64,000 bases of DNA from Paludibaculum fermentans_A. Lineage in GTDB: Bacteria; Acidobacteriota; Terriglobia; Bryobacterales; Bryobacteraceae. Under the pieces are notes generated by a model. The model was not told where the DNA came from, searched no databases, and saw only the letters and a list, made by a program, of their open reading frames with translations. Position numbers and translations under genes: made by a program. Positions 1-10,236 of the stretch are shown piece by piece. How positions within the stretch are numbered: position 1 is the stretch's first letter; each line of letters opens with the position of its first letter. The stretch lies in contig NZ_JBPJAQ010000001.1 of NCBI RefSeq assembly GCF_051172195.1, positions 6,324,001 through 6,388,000 of the forward strand. The letters are read 5' to 3'.

Positions 1-516
1 CAGTTCGCCTACGCGCCGCGCCGCATGCGCGCCGGCATCCACTGCCGCCCGCACACTGCCCACATCGCCGCGTACCACGGAGGTCACAAAACCACCGCCG
101 ATCTCGATGCTGCGGATCAACTGCACGCTGGCCGCTTTGCACATCGCATCGGAAGCCTCGATCAGGCCCACCAACCCGCGCGTCTCAATCAGGCCCACCG
201 CCAGTTGGCTGTCCGGTTCCGCCGCCGCGCCGTTGCCCTTGCGGGCAGCCTGCTGCAGGAACAGATCCAGGCCGTCGTGCGGACGGGGGATGACTTGTAC
301 ACAAGAGAGTTCGCCGACACGGCGTGCCGCAGCTGCGCCCACATCCGTGGCCGCCTTTACCGCCGCCACATCACCTTCCACAAACGCCGTCACCAGGCCG
401 CTGCCCACTGTTTCCCAGCCCACGAACGTCACGTTCGCAGCCTTCAACATGGCGTCCGAGGCCTCAAACAGGGCGACCAGGCCTTTGGTCTCGATCATGC
501 CCAACGCTTGTCTCAT
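1..516 (-). CDS. Tandem BMC-domain microcompartment shell protein (partial, 3' end outside window)
   Basis: The minus-strand frame is open from an ATG at 516 to the window edge (172 codons seen). It encodes two successive BMC folds: about residues 3-80 (begins MRQALGMIETKGLVALFEAS) and about residue 103 onwards (VGLIETRGLVGLIEASDAM). The linker contains CVQVIPRPHDGLD, the typical end of a BMC domain. Two fused BMC domains indicate a BMC-T (pseudohexameric trimer) shell subunit of a bacterial microcompartment. No cysteine lies in the loop where PduT-type Fe-S shell proteins carry one. It lies 150 bp downstream of a CE4 deacetylase on the same strand. The rest of the compartment operon, and so its cargo, would be beyond the left edge. 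Confidence 0.88.
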   Translation of the reverse strand, partial: MRQALGMIETKGLVALFEASDAMLKAANVTFVGWETVGSGLVTAFVEGDVAAVKAATDVGAAAARRVGELSCVQVIPRPHDGLDLFLQQAARKGNGAAAEPDSQLAVGLIETRGLVGLIEASDAMCKAASVQLIRSIEIGGGFVTSVVRGDVGSVRAAVDAGAHAARRVGEL

Positions 517-666
517 CAGTCCTTTTCTCCTGTACGGCCGGCACCGGGGCCGCCGCCCGTCTTCCCGAAATCAAATCCTCGACCTATGCTGCATGCCACT
601 CCCGCTGCCCTGGAGTACGCGCACGAGTCTGCGAATATCCTATCGACCTTTCCTTTTCAAAGTCAA

Positions 667-1401
667 TCAGAAGCGAGCAAAAGGAATCATCGCTCGAATC
701 CGCCGCAAAGATCGTCTCGCGGCCACATACTGCTCGGCTTTGCCCGCTACCAGGCTCTCGAACCGGGCCGCTGCCTGGAAGTAATACATATCCAGACGCG
801 GCAGAAACGCCGGATCCGCGCCGGCGCGGACGAAATCCAGTTCCACACTGCAACACCAGTCGAACCGCTCGCCCGCCAATTGCCGCACTTGCGCGTCCGC
901 GACCCCATAAGGATAGGCGAATGCTCGAACCTTTCGCCCGGTCCTCTGTTCAATCTCACACCGGCTCTCATCTAATTCGCCCGCCGCGGCCTCCGGAGCC
1001 AGCTTGCGCAGGTCGGCATGCGTCGCTGTATGCGCGCCTACACTCACCCGGTGGCTCCACAGTTGCCGCAATTGGCTCCAGTCCATCAGCGGCTTGCCCG
1101 GTCCCGAACCCGCCCAGGCGGATCGCTGCCCGCATAGCCGGGTCACCGCAAAAACTGTCGAGGGGAATCCGAAGTCGTCCAGCACTGGCAACGCCTGCTC
1201 GAAGAAGTTCTCATAGCCATCGTCGAAGGTGATCGCCGCCGCATTCGGTGTGACCGTAATCAATTCCAGAGGCACCACCTTCCGTCCACTCGCATTCAGG
1301 ACTGCCATCTGGCGCCGGAAGAGCTGCGGTGTGACGGAAATGACAGACCCCGATTCATCCAGGGAATGATAGGTCAGGATGAAGGAATCAGCGCTGGCCA
1401 T
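667..1401 (-). CDS. Polysaccharide deacetylase family protein (CE4/NodB-like)
   Basis: This 244-residue protein begins MASADSFILTYHSLDE. It carries the NodB motifs: TFDDGYENFF (catalytic Asp and metal-binding Asp), the SVGAHTATHADL histidine pair, and AYPYG. Enzymes of this family remove N- or O-acetyl groups from chitin, peptidoglycan or exopolysaccharide. The frame is open to 1461, but the ATG at 1401 is preferred because it overlaps the end of the upstream glycosyltransferase gene by 14 bp, suggesting translational coupling. No clear signal peptide is present. Its partner is probably the membrane GT2 protein encoded upstream. The substrate is not determinable here. Confidence 0.85.
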   Translation of the reverse strand: MASADSFILTYHSLDESGSVISVTPQLFRRQMAVLNASGRKVVPLELITVTPNAAAITFDDGYENFFEQALPVLDDFGFPSTVFAVTRLCGQRSAWAGSGPGKPLMDWSQLRQLWSHRVSVGAHTATHADLRKLAPEAAAGELDESRCEIEQRTGRKVRAFAYPYGVADAQVRQLAGERFDWCCSVELDFVRAGADPAFLPRLDMYYFQAAARFESLVAGKAEQYVAARRSLRRIRAMIPFARF

Positions 1402-2731
1402 GGTCTGAGGTGGCGTGCACCGTGGGACGTTGGAACGCTTGCCGCCACGTATGCCGCACAAGCCCTACCGCGAACGACAGGCCGTTGTAGAAGTGATACA
1501 GAAGGTGGAACGGAATCGCCGCCAGCGCGAACCAGCGGCCTCGTTTCTCTGCCAGGAAGATGTAGAACTGCGAATTCAGGACCAGCACCAGCAGCAGAAT
1601 CAACGCCGCCGGATAGGCCAGGGGATGGTGCGGCAGATACTTGCCGATCACCACCAGCGCCAGTACGAAATACAGCACCGTGACGATTTTGAGCATCAGG
1701 CCCCGCGTCCCGTGCTTGAGTTCGTACCTGTGCCTCAGCATTAGGGCAGGGAACGTCAGAACGACCAGCGGAATGATGCCCATCATGCGGTGCCACCACG
1801 CCAGGCCGACAATCAGCAAACCCGTACCGAACATGGTGATCAATACGCCCTTCGACCTCTTCGCCGCTCCATCCAGCCAGTAACGGCCCAGCAGGAAGAA
1901 CACAAAGGCGAATAAAGGCGTCAGGAAGTACCCGCGCCAGTAGATCGAGCACGCCATCCCGAAGAGGGTCAGGACATACACCAGCGCGACGCTCACCCTC
2001 TGGCTCAACTGGATGTTGAGGTCGTTGGGCATGTGCTTGTCGCGCAGGATCAGTTCCGTCCACGGAATGCCGCGGTCGAAAATGTCGGTTTTCAGTAGAT
2101 TCCAGAAGCTCCAGCGTTTCAGGTGCTTCACCTGGACATTACGGTCGAGCACCACCCGCCGCCCGGCTTCGGTCAACCGGTAGCCCAGTTCGATGTCTTC
2201 GATCGCCGGCCGGTCGTAGCTTTCATCGAAGCCGCTATAGGCGAAAAAGATCTCACGCCGGATCGCACCGCAGCCGCTCCAGAACGTGCACGCCTCGCTG
2301 CGGGAGGTGTGGTGCACGAAGCAGTGCATCAGGTTTTTATACTGCGACAGGAAGTCGGGTTCCGAAGGGTCGTCGTCGTATGACCCGATCAGGGCGTCCA
2401 ATTGAGGATCCAGGAAGGCTTCCAACACCAGCGCAGTGGTGTCGGGATGCACGCAGACATCCGCATCCAGGAAGAAAAGAACATCGCCCTTCGCGGCCCG
2501 AGCCCCCAGATTCCGGGCGTGCGCCGGACCGGATTGCTTCGTGGTGTGCAGCACCTGTGCCCCAAACTGCTCTGCCACCGTAGCCGAATTGTCGGTGGAA
2601 CCGTCGTCCACCACCAGCACTTCGAACGGCTTGACCCTCGACGCAGCCATGGCCGTCAGCGCCTGGGTGAGCACAGTGCTGCCGTTATAAACGGGGATGA
2701 CGACCGACAACCTGGGAGCTATCGCGCTCAT
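1388..2731 (-). CDS. Membrane glycosyltransferase family 2
   Basis: The GT-A domain is at about residues 5-230, with SVVIPVYNG, the nucleotide-sugar motif DDGSTD, the DADV (DxD) motif and a catalytic-type IEDIELGYR motif. About five hydrophobic helices follow (about residues 250-430), so the protein is anchored in the inner membrane and probably makes or exports a surface glycan. The frame extends to 2761, but the ATG at 2731 (MSAIAPRLSVVIP) fits GT2 N-termini better. It overlaps the deacetylase gene and lies 60 bp downstream of a GH2 gene on the same strand, giving an apparent GH2-GT2-CE4 operon. The donor sugar is unknown. Confidence 0.88.
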   Translation of the reverse strand: MSAIAPRLSVVIPVYNGSTVLTQALTAMAASRVKPFEVLVVDDGSTDNSATVAEQFGAQVLHTTKQSGPAHARNLGARAAKGDVLFFLDADVCVHPDTTALVLEAFLDPQLDALIGSYDDDPSEPDFLSQYKNLMHCFVHHTSRSEACTFWSGCGAIRREIFFAYSGFDESYDRPAIEDIELGYRLTEAGRRVVLDRNVQVKHLKRWSFWNLLKTDIFDRGIPWTELILRDKHMPNDLNIQLSQRVSVALVYVLTLFGMACSIYWRGYFLTPLFAFVFFLLGRYWLDGAAKRSKGVLITMFGTGLLIVGLAWWHRMMGIIPLVVLTFPALMLRHRYELKHGTRGLMLKIVTVLYFVLALVVIGKYLPHHPLAYPAALILLLVLVLNSQFYIFLAEKRGRWFALAAIPFHLLYHFYNGLSFAVGLVRHTWRQAFQRPTVHATSDHGQR

Positions 2732-2791
2732 GGGGGAGACCGAATGACCATCTTCACACACTCCGCCCGATTCGGCGGGCTCGGGAGCGGT

Positions 2792-5452
2792 TTAGTTCAG
2801 CCGGTTTCCCTGCACGTTCCAACCCTCCACAACCACCACCGGTTGCCCGTGCTTCACTTCGGTCAGGCGATACGAGGCCGAAATGCTTCTCCGCTCTCCG
2901 GGCATCAGCACGAAATAGTTGTCCTCCCAGAGCACCGGCAGGATCTCCAGCTCGCGCTCGGGATCGGTCGGATTGTCCGGATCCAGTTCGCTCGTATTCA
3001 CCTTCAGGTGGACTGAGAAGGCAAGCGACCGCGAGGGATTCTCCAAAGTGACGCGGGTTACGCCTCGCTCGCCATCCTTCTCGTTCCGGAAGGAATAATT
3101 CACCTTTACCTGCGGAAGGCTGTTCAATCCCTTCAGGTCCGCGAACTCTTTCGTCGGCGTCACATACCAGGTGGACTTCGCCCAATCCAGCACTTCCGGC
3201 TTGGTCGACAGCCAGTAGAAGTTGGTGCTGAGACTCTTACCCGTTGAATCGTCCAGCGCAAGCCGCACAAAGTAGGTTGTGGACAGCCCGTCAATCCCCG
3301 GTAAGGTCAGAATCCGGGTGGCACTATCCGCGCCGGCATCGATTACCGTCTCTTTCGACCACTTTTCCGTCATATCCAGGTTGTAGACCCAGACCTTCGC
3401 TTTCAAACCCGCAAACCGCTGATACAGCGAGTTCACAACGACAATTGACGCATCGTCGTAACTGTACTGGATATGCACCGGCTCACAGCCCTTCTTCGCC
3501 CCGAAGTAGCTGCCGCCCGGCCGCAGGTACCAGTCATACAGGTGCCAGATCATCGAGGGCCAGGCGTTGTTCAACATCCACTGGATCACCCCGGTCGACC
3601 GGTACTTATTCCGGCCAAAGGCCTCAAACATCGCCCGGTGTCCTTCGTACGCCATGACTTGAGCCTTGCGCGAATACTCTTCCACTCCGGCCGATCGCCC
3701 GTACCGCGCATCCAGCGCTTCCGTGAAGACCTTCACATCCTTGAAGACTGCGCCGCCCGAATGAAAGTCCCATACTTCATTGATAGGCCAGAGTTTATCC
3801 TCCGGCAGCATCGCCCGCAGACTTTCCAGCGGCGGCACCGCCGGCCCCGGGCTCGTCTCCGTGTTGAACCCATGCGCCCCGCCGCGGTCTTTGTCCAGTA
3901 GCCAATAGCTCGGTGCGATGTATTCATACGGACCGGTCATCTTTATACCCGGCAGTCCGGTGACCTCCGTGGGCTTCGACATAGCGGACGACTGGAATGG
4001 ATTCGGCCAGTTCAACTCCTTCAGGATCTGGACGTACATTTTCTCGACGGCGGGCGGAGGCGGTCCATCACTGCCGTTCAACCACGTGAACACCGCAGGA
4101 TGGCTCCGCAGCCGCCGGATCTGGTCCCTCAGCGAAGCCCCGGCGATCGAGTGATCCTCTTCCTTCCAGTTCTCCCACTTCTCCCAGTGATCGCAGCAGC
4201 ACCAGCCGGCCATCACCAGAATCCCCATCTCGTCGCACATTTCCAGGAAGTGATCATCCTCGATCTTCCCTTCCATGCGCACCGTGTTCAGGTTCATGTC
4301 CCGGACATACTCCAGGTCGGCCCGCTGCCGTTCCGGCGAACTTCGCAACAGCATGTCGAACGAGTAGCCGGCGCCGCGTATGAGGATGTTCTTCCCATTC
4401 ACCTGGAAGATCCGGTGATTCTCCTCGTTCAATACGGAGGTCACCTCGCGGATGCCAAACTTCATAACGCTCGAATCCGACACCGAGCCGCCGGTCTCAA
4501 ACTCCAACTTCAGCGGGTACAGATTCTGGTGACCCGTCTGCACTGGCCACCAGAGTCTTGGGTTCTCTATCCTGAGTTGCGCAAACTCGCCGGGCGCAAA
4601 CGCAACGACTTTCGTCTCTCCGGCGGCGAGTTGAACCGGTTTGGCGAAAGTAACCCCCTCAATCTGTCCTTTTAGGGTGCCTTTGACCGGCTTGCTGGAG
4701 CCATTGCGCAGATCCGCCGTCACAGTCAGCTCCGCTTTGGAATTCTCGGGCAGGTTCAGGTGCGTGATCACCTGCGGGAACCGGATGGCGACCGGCCCGG
4801 TGGCGTCGAGGTGAACGTTTCGCCACAAACCCATGCCCTTATCTGCGGGCGTGGGGTTCCAGTCGACAAAGGTGATGCCGAGATCGTCCGGCTGCGGCGG
4901 GAAGATCTCCACCGCCAGGGCGTTCTTCGAACCCGCTTTCACCAGTCCGCTCACATTGAACTCGAACAGCCGCCACGCACCGGCGGTCTTGCCCGCATCG
5001 GCCACCTGGCGTCCGTTCAGCCAGACGTTGGCACGGTAGTTGATTCCGTCGAAACGAAGCCAAAGTGTCTTGTCCCGGAACTCGGCCGGCGTGTCGAACT
5101 CGGTCCGGAACCACCACGAACCACGGAACGGGCTCTCCGGCGGCATGGCCAGATTCGAGAAATTGCCGGCGATTGGGTAGGTTGTGCCCGCAATCTGGCG
5201 CAGGTTCATCCCGTAATAGGGATCCGCATACACGCCCAGTTGCGCCAGGGCACTCACCACCGTGGAGGGCATGGTGGCTTTGTACCAGCCCTTCACGCTG
5301 AATCCCGGTGTCGACACAACTGCACCAGAACTTCCAGCGGCCGTGCTGGGTTGTATCGCCCAGTTCTCTTTCAAGGTCAAACTCGCACTGCGAGGGCTCT
5401 CCGCGGCCGTGGCCGCCAGGGTGACTGCTACCAACGTAAAGAAAAGCTTCAT
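2792..5452 (-). CDS. Exported glycoside hydrolase family 2, exo-beta-D-glucosaminidase-like
   Basis: This 886-residue protein has a signal peptide (MKLFFTLVAVTLAATAAES). The GH2 modules run in order: a sugar-binding jelly roll (about 25-220, WWFRTEF, WLNGRQV), an immunoglobulin-like domain (about 220-335), a TIM barrel (about 345-650) and C-terminal beta domains. TWLNGSDGPPPP (Asp462) and GFNTETSPG (Glu532) match the acid/base Asp and nucleophile Glu of the CsxA exo-chitosanase branch, rather than the NE/E pair of beta-galactosidases. Removal of terminal glucosamine or a related sugar in the periplasm is therefore likely. The neighbouring GT2 and CE4 deacetylase genes would fit amino-sugar glycan chemistry. 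A GH2 beta-mannosidase-like activity cannot be excluded. Confidence 0.88.
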   Translation of the reverse strand: MKLFFTLVAVTLAATAAESPRSASLTLKENWAIQPSTAAGSSGAVVSTPGFSVKGWYKATMPSTVVSALAQLGVYADPYYGMNLRQIAGTTYPIAGNFSNLAMPPESPFRGSWWFRTEFDTPAEFRDKTLWLRFDGINYRANVWLNGRQVADAGKTAGAWRLFEFNVSGLVKAGSKNALAVEIFPPQPDDLGITFVDWNPTPADKGMGLWRNVHLDATGPVAIRFPQVITHLNLPENSKAELTVTADLRNGSSKPVKGTLKGQIEGVTFAKPVQLAAGETKVVAFAPGEFAQLRIENPRLWWPVQTGHQNLYPLKLEFETGGSVSDSSVMKFGIREVTSVLNEENHRIFQVNGKNILIRGAGYSFDMLLRSSPERQRADLEYVRDMNLNTVRMEGKIEDDHFLEMCDEMGILVMAGWCCCDHWEKWENWKEEDHSIAGASLRDQIRRLRSHPAVFTWLNGSDGPPPPAVEKMYVQILKELNWPNPFQSSAMSKPTEVTGLPGIKMTGPYEYIAPSYWLLDKDRGGAHGFNTETSPGPAVPPLESLRAMLPEDKLWPINEVWDFHSGGAVFKDVKVFTEALDARYGRSAGVEEYSRKAQVMAYEGHRAMFEAFGRNKYRSTGVIQWMLNNAWPSMIWHLYDWYLRPGGSYFGAKKGCEPVHIQYSYDDASIVVVNSLYQRFAGLKAKVWVYNLDMTEKWSKETVIDAGADSATRILTLPGIDGLSTTYFVRLALDDSTGKSLSTNFYWLSTKPEVLDWAKSTWYVTPTKEFADLKGLNSLPQVKVNYSFRNEKDGERGVTRVTLENPSRSLAFSVHLKVNTSELDPDNPTDPERELEILPVLWEDNYFVLMPGERRSISASYRLTEVKHGQPVVVVEGWNVQGNRLN

Positions 5453-5583
5453 GGTCCGATCTATATGTCAACCCATCATAGCCGCCGAGTCCATCCCGCG
5501 GAGCCCCGAAAACGCTACACTGTTGGGATTCGCTCATGCTCCGCCACCTCGGAACGTGTTGTGGGGAAAGGCCTGCTTCCACC

Positions 5584-7577
<1,994 letters not shown>

Positions 7578-7581
<4 letters not shown>

Positions 7582-8090
7582 ATCGGCGGCCCGTAGCGGA
7601 CGGACGCCGTCTTCATCTGACAGAATGCGTCGCACAATTGTGCCTCGGAGTCCTGGCCATGCTGCGCGCCCCAACGGGCAATATCGGTTTTTGCGATCAC
7701 CCAATCGGTGAGCGCTCCCAACCGGAACTCACCACACATCTGCTGCCGGCAATAGCGGACTTCACCAAAGACGGCCACATCGCCGAACTCGACCCGAATC
7801 CACGAACCGGCCGGAATCTCTTCCGCAATCACAATGCCGAGTCCGGAATGGGAGATATCGAGCAGGCGCGCTTCCCGGCTCTGCGGCTGATTCGGATTCA
7901 GCACCCATACGGCTGCCTTTTCTTCACGGACGTTGAATCTCGGTTCCGTGCGGGCATCCCTGCCGCCCAACGTTGCACGACGAATGGCAAACCCGATTGG
8001 CGTTGAAGGTCTTTGAACTGAATGCAACGATTCAGATTCCAGGTGCGCTTCCTCACCGTCCAAAGCCACCGTCAGTAGCTGCGAATCCAT
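7578..8090 (-). CDS. PilZ domain-containing protein
   Basis: A 170-residue protein. The c-di-GMP-binding PilZ signature is present: an Arg-rich RTEPRFNVRE segment near residue 48, followed by LLDISHSGLGI, then a beta-barrel ending VFGEVRYCR. This suggests a cytoplasmic c-di-GMP receptor with an unknown partner. The ATG at 8090 is preferred over a GTG at 8138 because a strong GGGAGG precedes it by nine bases, while the GTG has no ribosome-binding site. The 3' end overlaps the stop of the convergent hydrolase gene by 4 bp. Confidence 0.8.
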
Positions 8091-8378
8091 TCCCACGTTC
8101 CTCCCACGAGCGCCGCTGATTGACCGAATTAGCGGCACTTAATGAGCAGCACTTCATGGACCATCGCGAAAGTCGTTTAGAATCAATGGCTCGTCCGAGA
8201 AGGGGGTGCGCCATTTTGGATCAAAATCCCAACTTGATACATCCGTGAATTTCTCCTAAGTGCATTCTGTTTCAAGGGGTTAAGTGAAAGATCTGAGACA
8301 CTGCTCAGTACAATTGTCTCGGTACGTATAGTACTATTCTAGATAGACCGATAGGAGTACAGGAGGTAAGCAGGGCTG
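8091..8378. other. Intergenic region, AT-richer leader of the regulator locus
   Basis: No gene is seen here. The stretch 8200-8360 is clearly AT-richer than its surroundings and holds several GTAC-centred short inverted repeats near 8305-8335. It probably contains the promoters of the divergent PilZ gene and the regulator. No convincing -35/-10 or -24/-12 pair could be assigned. Confidence 0.4.
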
Positions 8379-8609
8379 ATGCATCTCTCATTTGCCGCGA
8401 CAGGCCCGTCCCCAGGGACCCGCGCCGTTTGCGCGAACGAAGCGAACCCATTGATTGCATCCACCCTGCCATGCGGGTCACGAACTGTGCCCGCGGAGTG
8501 CTCCAGTTTCTCGCGGCGTCTGCCCGTGCCTGTGCAACCCATAGTTGGACAAGCATTTGCAGCGTCCGCAGTATTGAGCAATTTGTGCATTCAGGCGGAA
8601 TCCCTATGA
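8379..8609 (+). CDS. Possible 76-codon upstream ORF coupled to the NtrC-like regulator
   Basis: An ATG at 8379 is preceded by a perfect AGGAGGT (8361-8367). The frame runs 76 codons and its TGA (8607-8609) overlaps the ATG of the next gene as ATGA. The peptide (begins MHLSFAATGPSPGTRAV, four cysteines) matches no family I recognise and reads as low-complexity. It may be a translated leader whose translation is coupled to the regulator rather than a functional protein. The Shine-Dalgarno and stop-start overlap are visible; function is not. Confidence 0.4.
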   Translation: MHLSFAATGPSPGTRAVCANEANPLIASTLPCGSRTVPAECSSFSRRLPVPVQPIVGQAFAASAVLSNLCIQAESL

Positions 8610-10018
8610 GCTACTCTGCAGAGACACCGCTGGCCCACATGGCCGGTAATCAATGCGAACAGCGCGCCGGAGATCTGCCCCGCCTCCTAGTCGCGGATCG
8701 GGACCAACTCGCGCTGGAAACTATCCATGCCGCGGTACGCAATCAACCCTGGGCAGTTTCCTGGGCGTGCGACGCGGCAGACACCATAGCGGTCGTGAAG
8801 AAATTCCGGCCTCATCTGGTTCTGTTGGACCTGGCGATACCCGGAGGTGACGGAATCCAGGTGATTCGCCGGATCCATGAGATCAATCCGGAAACGCAAA
8901 TCATTGTTCACACTGCGCTCCATTCCACGGAAACCGCGGTGAATGCGGTGCGTGCCGGGGCGGAAGACTACCTCACCAAACCATTGGCTTCGAACGTCCT
9001 GCGCGACCGGCTGAGTTATTGGCTGGCGCAGCGCGAGGTCCAGAACCGCGAGGTTCAGACCGAGTTGGACTTGCTTGATTCCTTTACGTTTGGGGGCGTT
9101 GTGGGCCGAAGTCCCGCCATGTTGCACCTGCTCGCCCGAGTGCGGCGGGTCGCCCCGCACTTCACCACCGCCCTGGTCAGCGGAGAAACGGGTTCAGGGA
9201 AGGAACTCGTGGCCCGCGCCCTGCATACCTGGAGCGGCGAATTGGGTTCGTTTGTCACCTGCAACTGCGCCTCGATTGTCGATACTCTCTTCGAAAGCGA
9301 GTTATTCGGTCATAAACGAGGCTCATTTACCGGCGCCACCGACGATCGGCCGGGACTCGTGCTGGCCGCCGCCAACGGCACGCTGTTTCTGGACGAGATT
9401 GGGGAGATGCCCCTGCTGCTGCAGGCCAAACTCCTGCGACTGCTGCAGAACCGCGAAGTCCGGCCACTCGGCGACAACAACGCGGTGAAAGTGGACCTGC
9501 GGATTGTGGCGGCTACGAATCGCGATCTGCGCAAACAGGTGGCTGACGGCACCTTCCGGGAAGATCTCTTCTTCCGGCTCTCTACCGTCCACTTCGCCGT
9601 CCCACCGCTGCGTGAGAGGCAGGAGGACCTGCCGCTGCTGATCCGCCATTTCCTGGTGGATTGCGCGGCGCGGTATGGCAAACCGGGGCTCAACCTGAGC
9701 CGCCGGGCTGAACTCGTACTGACCCGCTATTTCTGGCCAGGCAACATCCGCGAGCTGGAGAATTCGCTGAATTACGCCTGCATGATGGCCCAGAACGCCG
9801 TGGTGGACATTGGCGATTTGCCGGATTACCTGCTTACTCCGGCGGAGTCGGAACAAAGAACCACCCCGATGACCATGGCGGAGGTGGAGTATCAGCACGC
9901 GCTGCACGTACTGCAACTTTGCGATGGCAACCGCGTTCGAGCCGCGGAACTGCTCGGCATCGGCCGGGCTACTCTGTACCGAATGCTGGCGCGGCACGAA
10001 ACGCCGCCACGGACCTAG
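8606..10018 (+). CDS. NtrC-type sigma54-dependent response regulator
   Basis: A 470-residue protein with three domains. The receiver (about 26-140) has phospho-acceptor Asp75 in LVLLDLAIPGGDG and Lys at TKP. The AAA+ sigma54-interaction domain (about 162-395) has Walker A GETGSGKE (193-200) and Walker B GTLFLDEIGE. The C-terminal Fis-type helix-turn-helix reads NRVRAAELLGIGRATLYRML. The sigma54-contact loop reads GSFTGA (239-244) instead of the consensus GAFTGA, a tolerated but less common variant. No histidine kinase is adjacent. The start at 8606 is set by the receiver boundary and the ATGA overlap with the upstream ORF. It may activate the receptor gene that follows. Confidence 0.92.
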   Translation: MSYSAETPLAHMAGNQCEQRAGDLPRLLVADRDQLALETIHAAVRNQPWAVSWACDAADTIAVVKKFRPHLVLLDLAIPGGDGIQVIRRIHEINPETQIIVHTALHSTETAVNAVRAGAEDYLTKPLASNVLRDRLSYWLAQREVQNREVQTELDLLDSFTFGGVVGRSPAMLHLLARVRRVAPHFTTALVSGETGSGKELVARALHTWSGELGSFVTCNCASIVDTLFESELFGHKRGSFTGATDDRPGLVLAAANGTLFLDEIGEMPLLLQAKLLRLLQNREVRPLGDNNAVKVDLRIVAATNRDLRKQVADGTFREDLFFRLSTVHFAVPPLRERQEDLPLLIRHFLVDCAARYGKPGLNLSRRAELVLTRYFWPGNIRELENSLNYACMMAQNAVVDIGDLPDYLLTPAESEQRTTPMTMAEVEYQHALHVLQLCDGNRVRAAELLGIGRATLYRMLARHETPPRT

Positions 10019-10085
10019 CGGCGCAACATTCCTTGGAGTGACTCAGCTGCGGACCGGGGCCGACGGGAAGGCCGGCTCTGGTCCG

Positions 10086-10101
10086 TGGCCATGCTTTCGC
10101 C
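10086..10101 (+). promoter_or_regulatory. Possible sigma54 (-24/-12) promoter of the TonB-dependent receptor gene
   Basis: TGGCCATGCTTTCGCC has the GG-N10-GC spacing (GG 10087-10088, GC 10099-10100). The -24 half is good but the -12 half (TTCGC) is imperfect. It lies about 135 bp before the receptor start and just after a sigma54 activator gene. This is a weak candidate. Confidence 0.3.
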
Positions 10102-10236
10102 CGCTTGACGCGTCTGGACCGTCGCAGCCCGCAATTAATCCCAACAAAAGCGTCAGGCTCGTCATCCCTATCCAGTAGCCTGCCGTGCAGGCTTGCCTGG
10201 GACTCAGGCCCATTCTGGTCTTCTGAGGTATCTACG

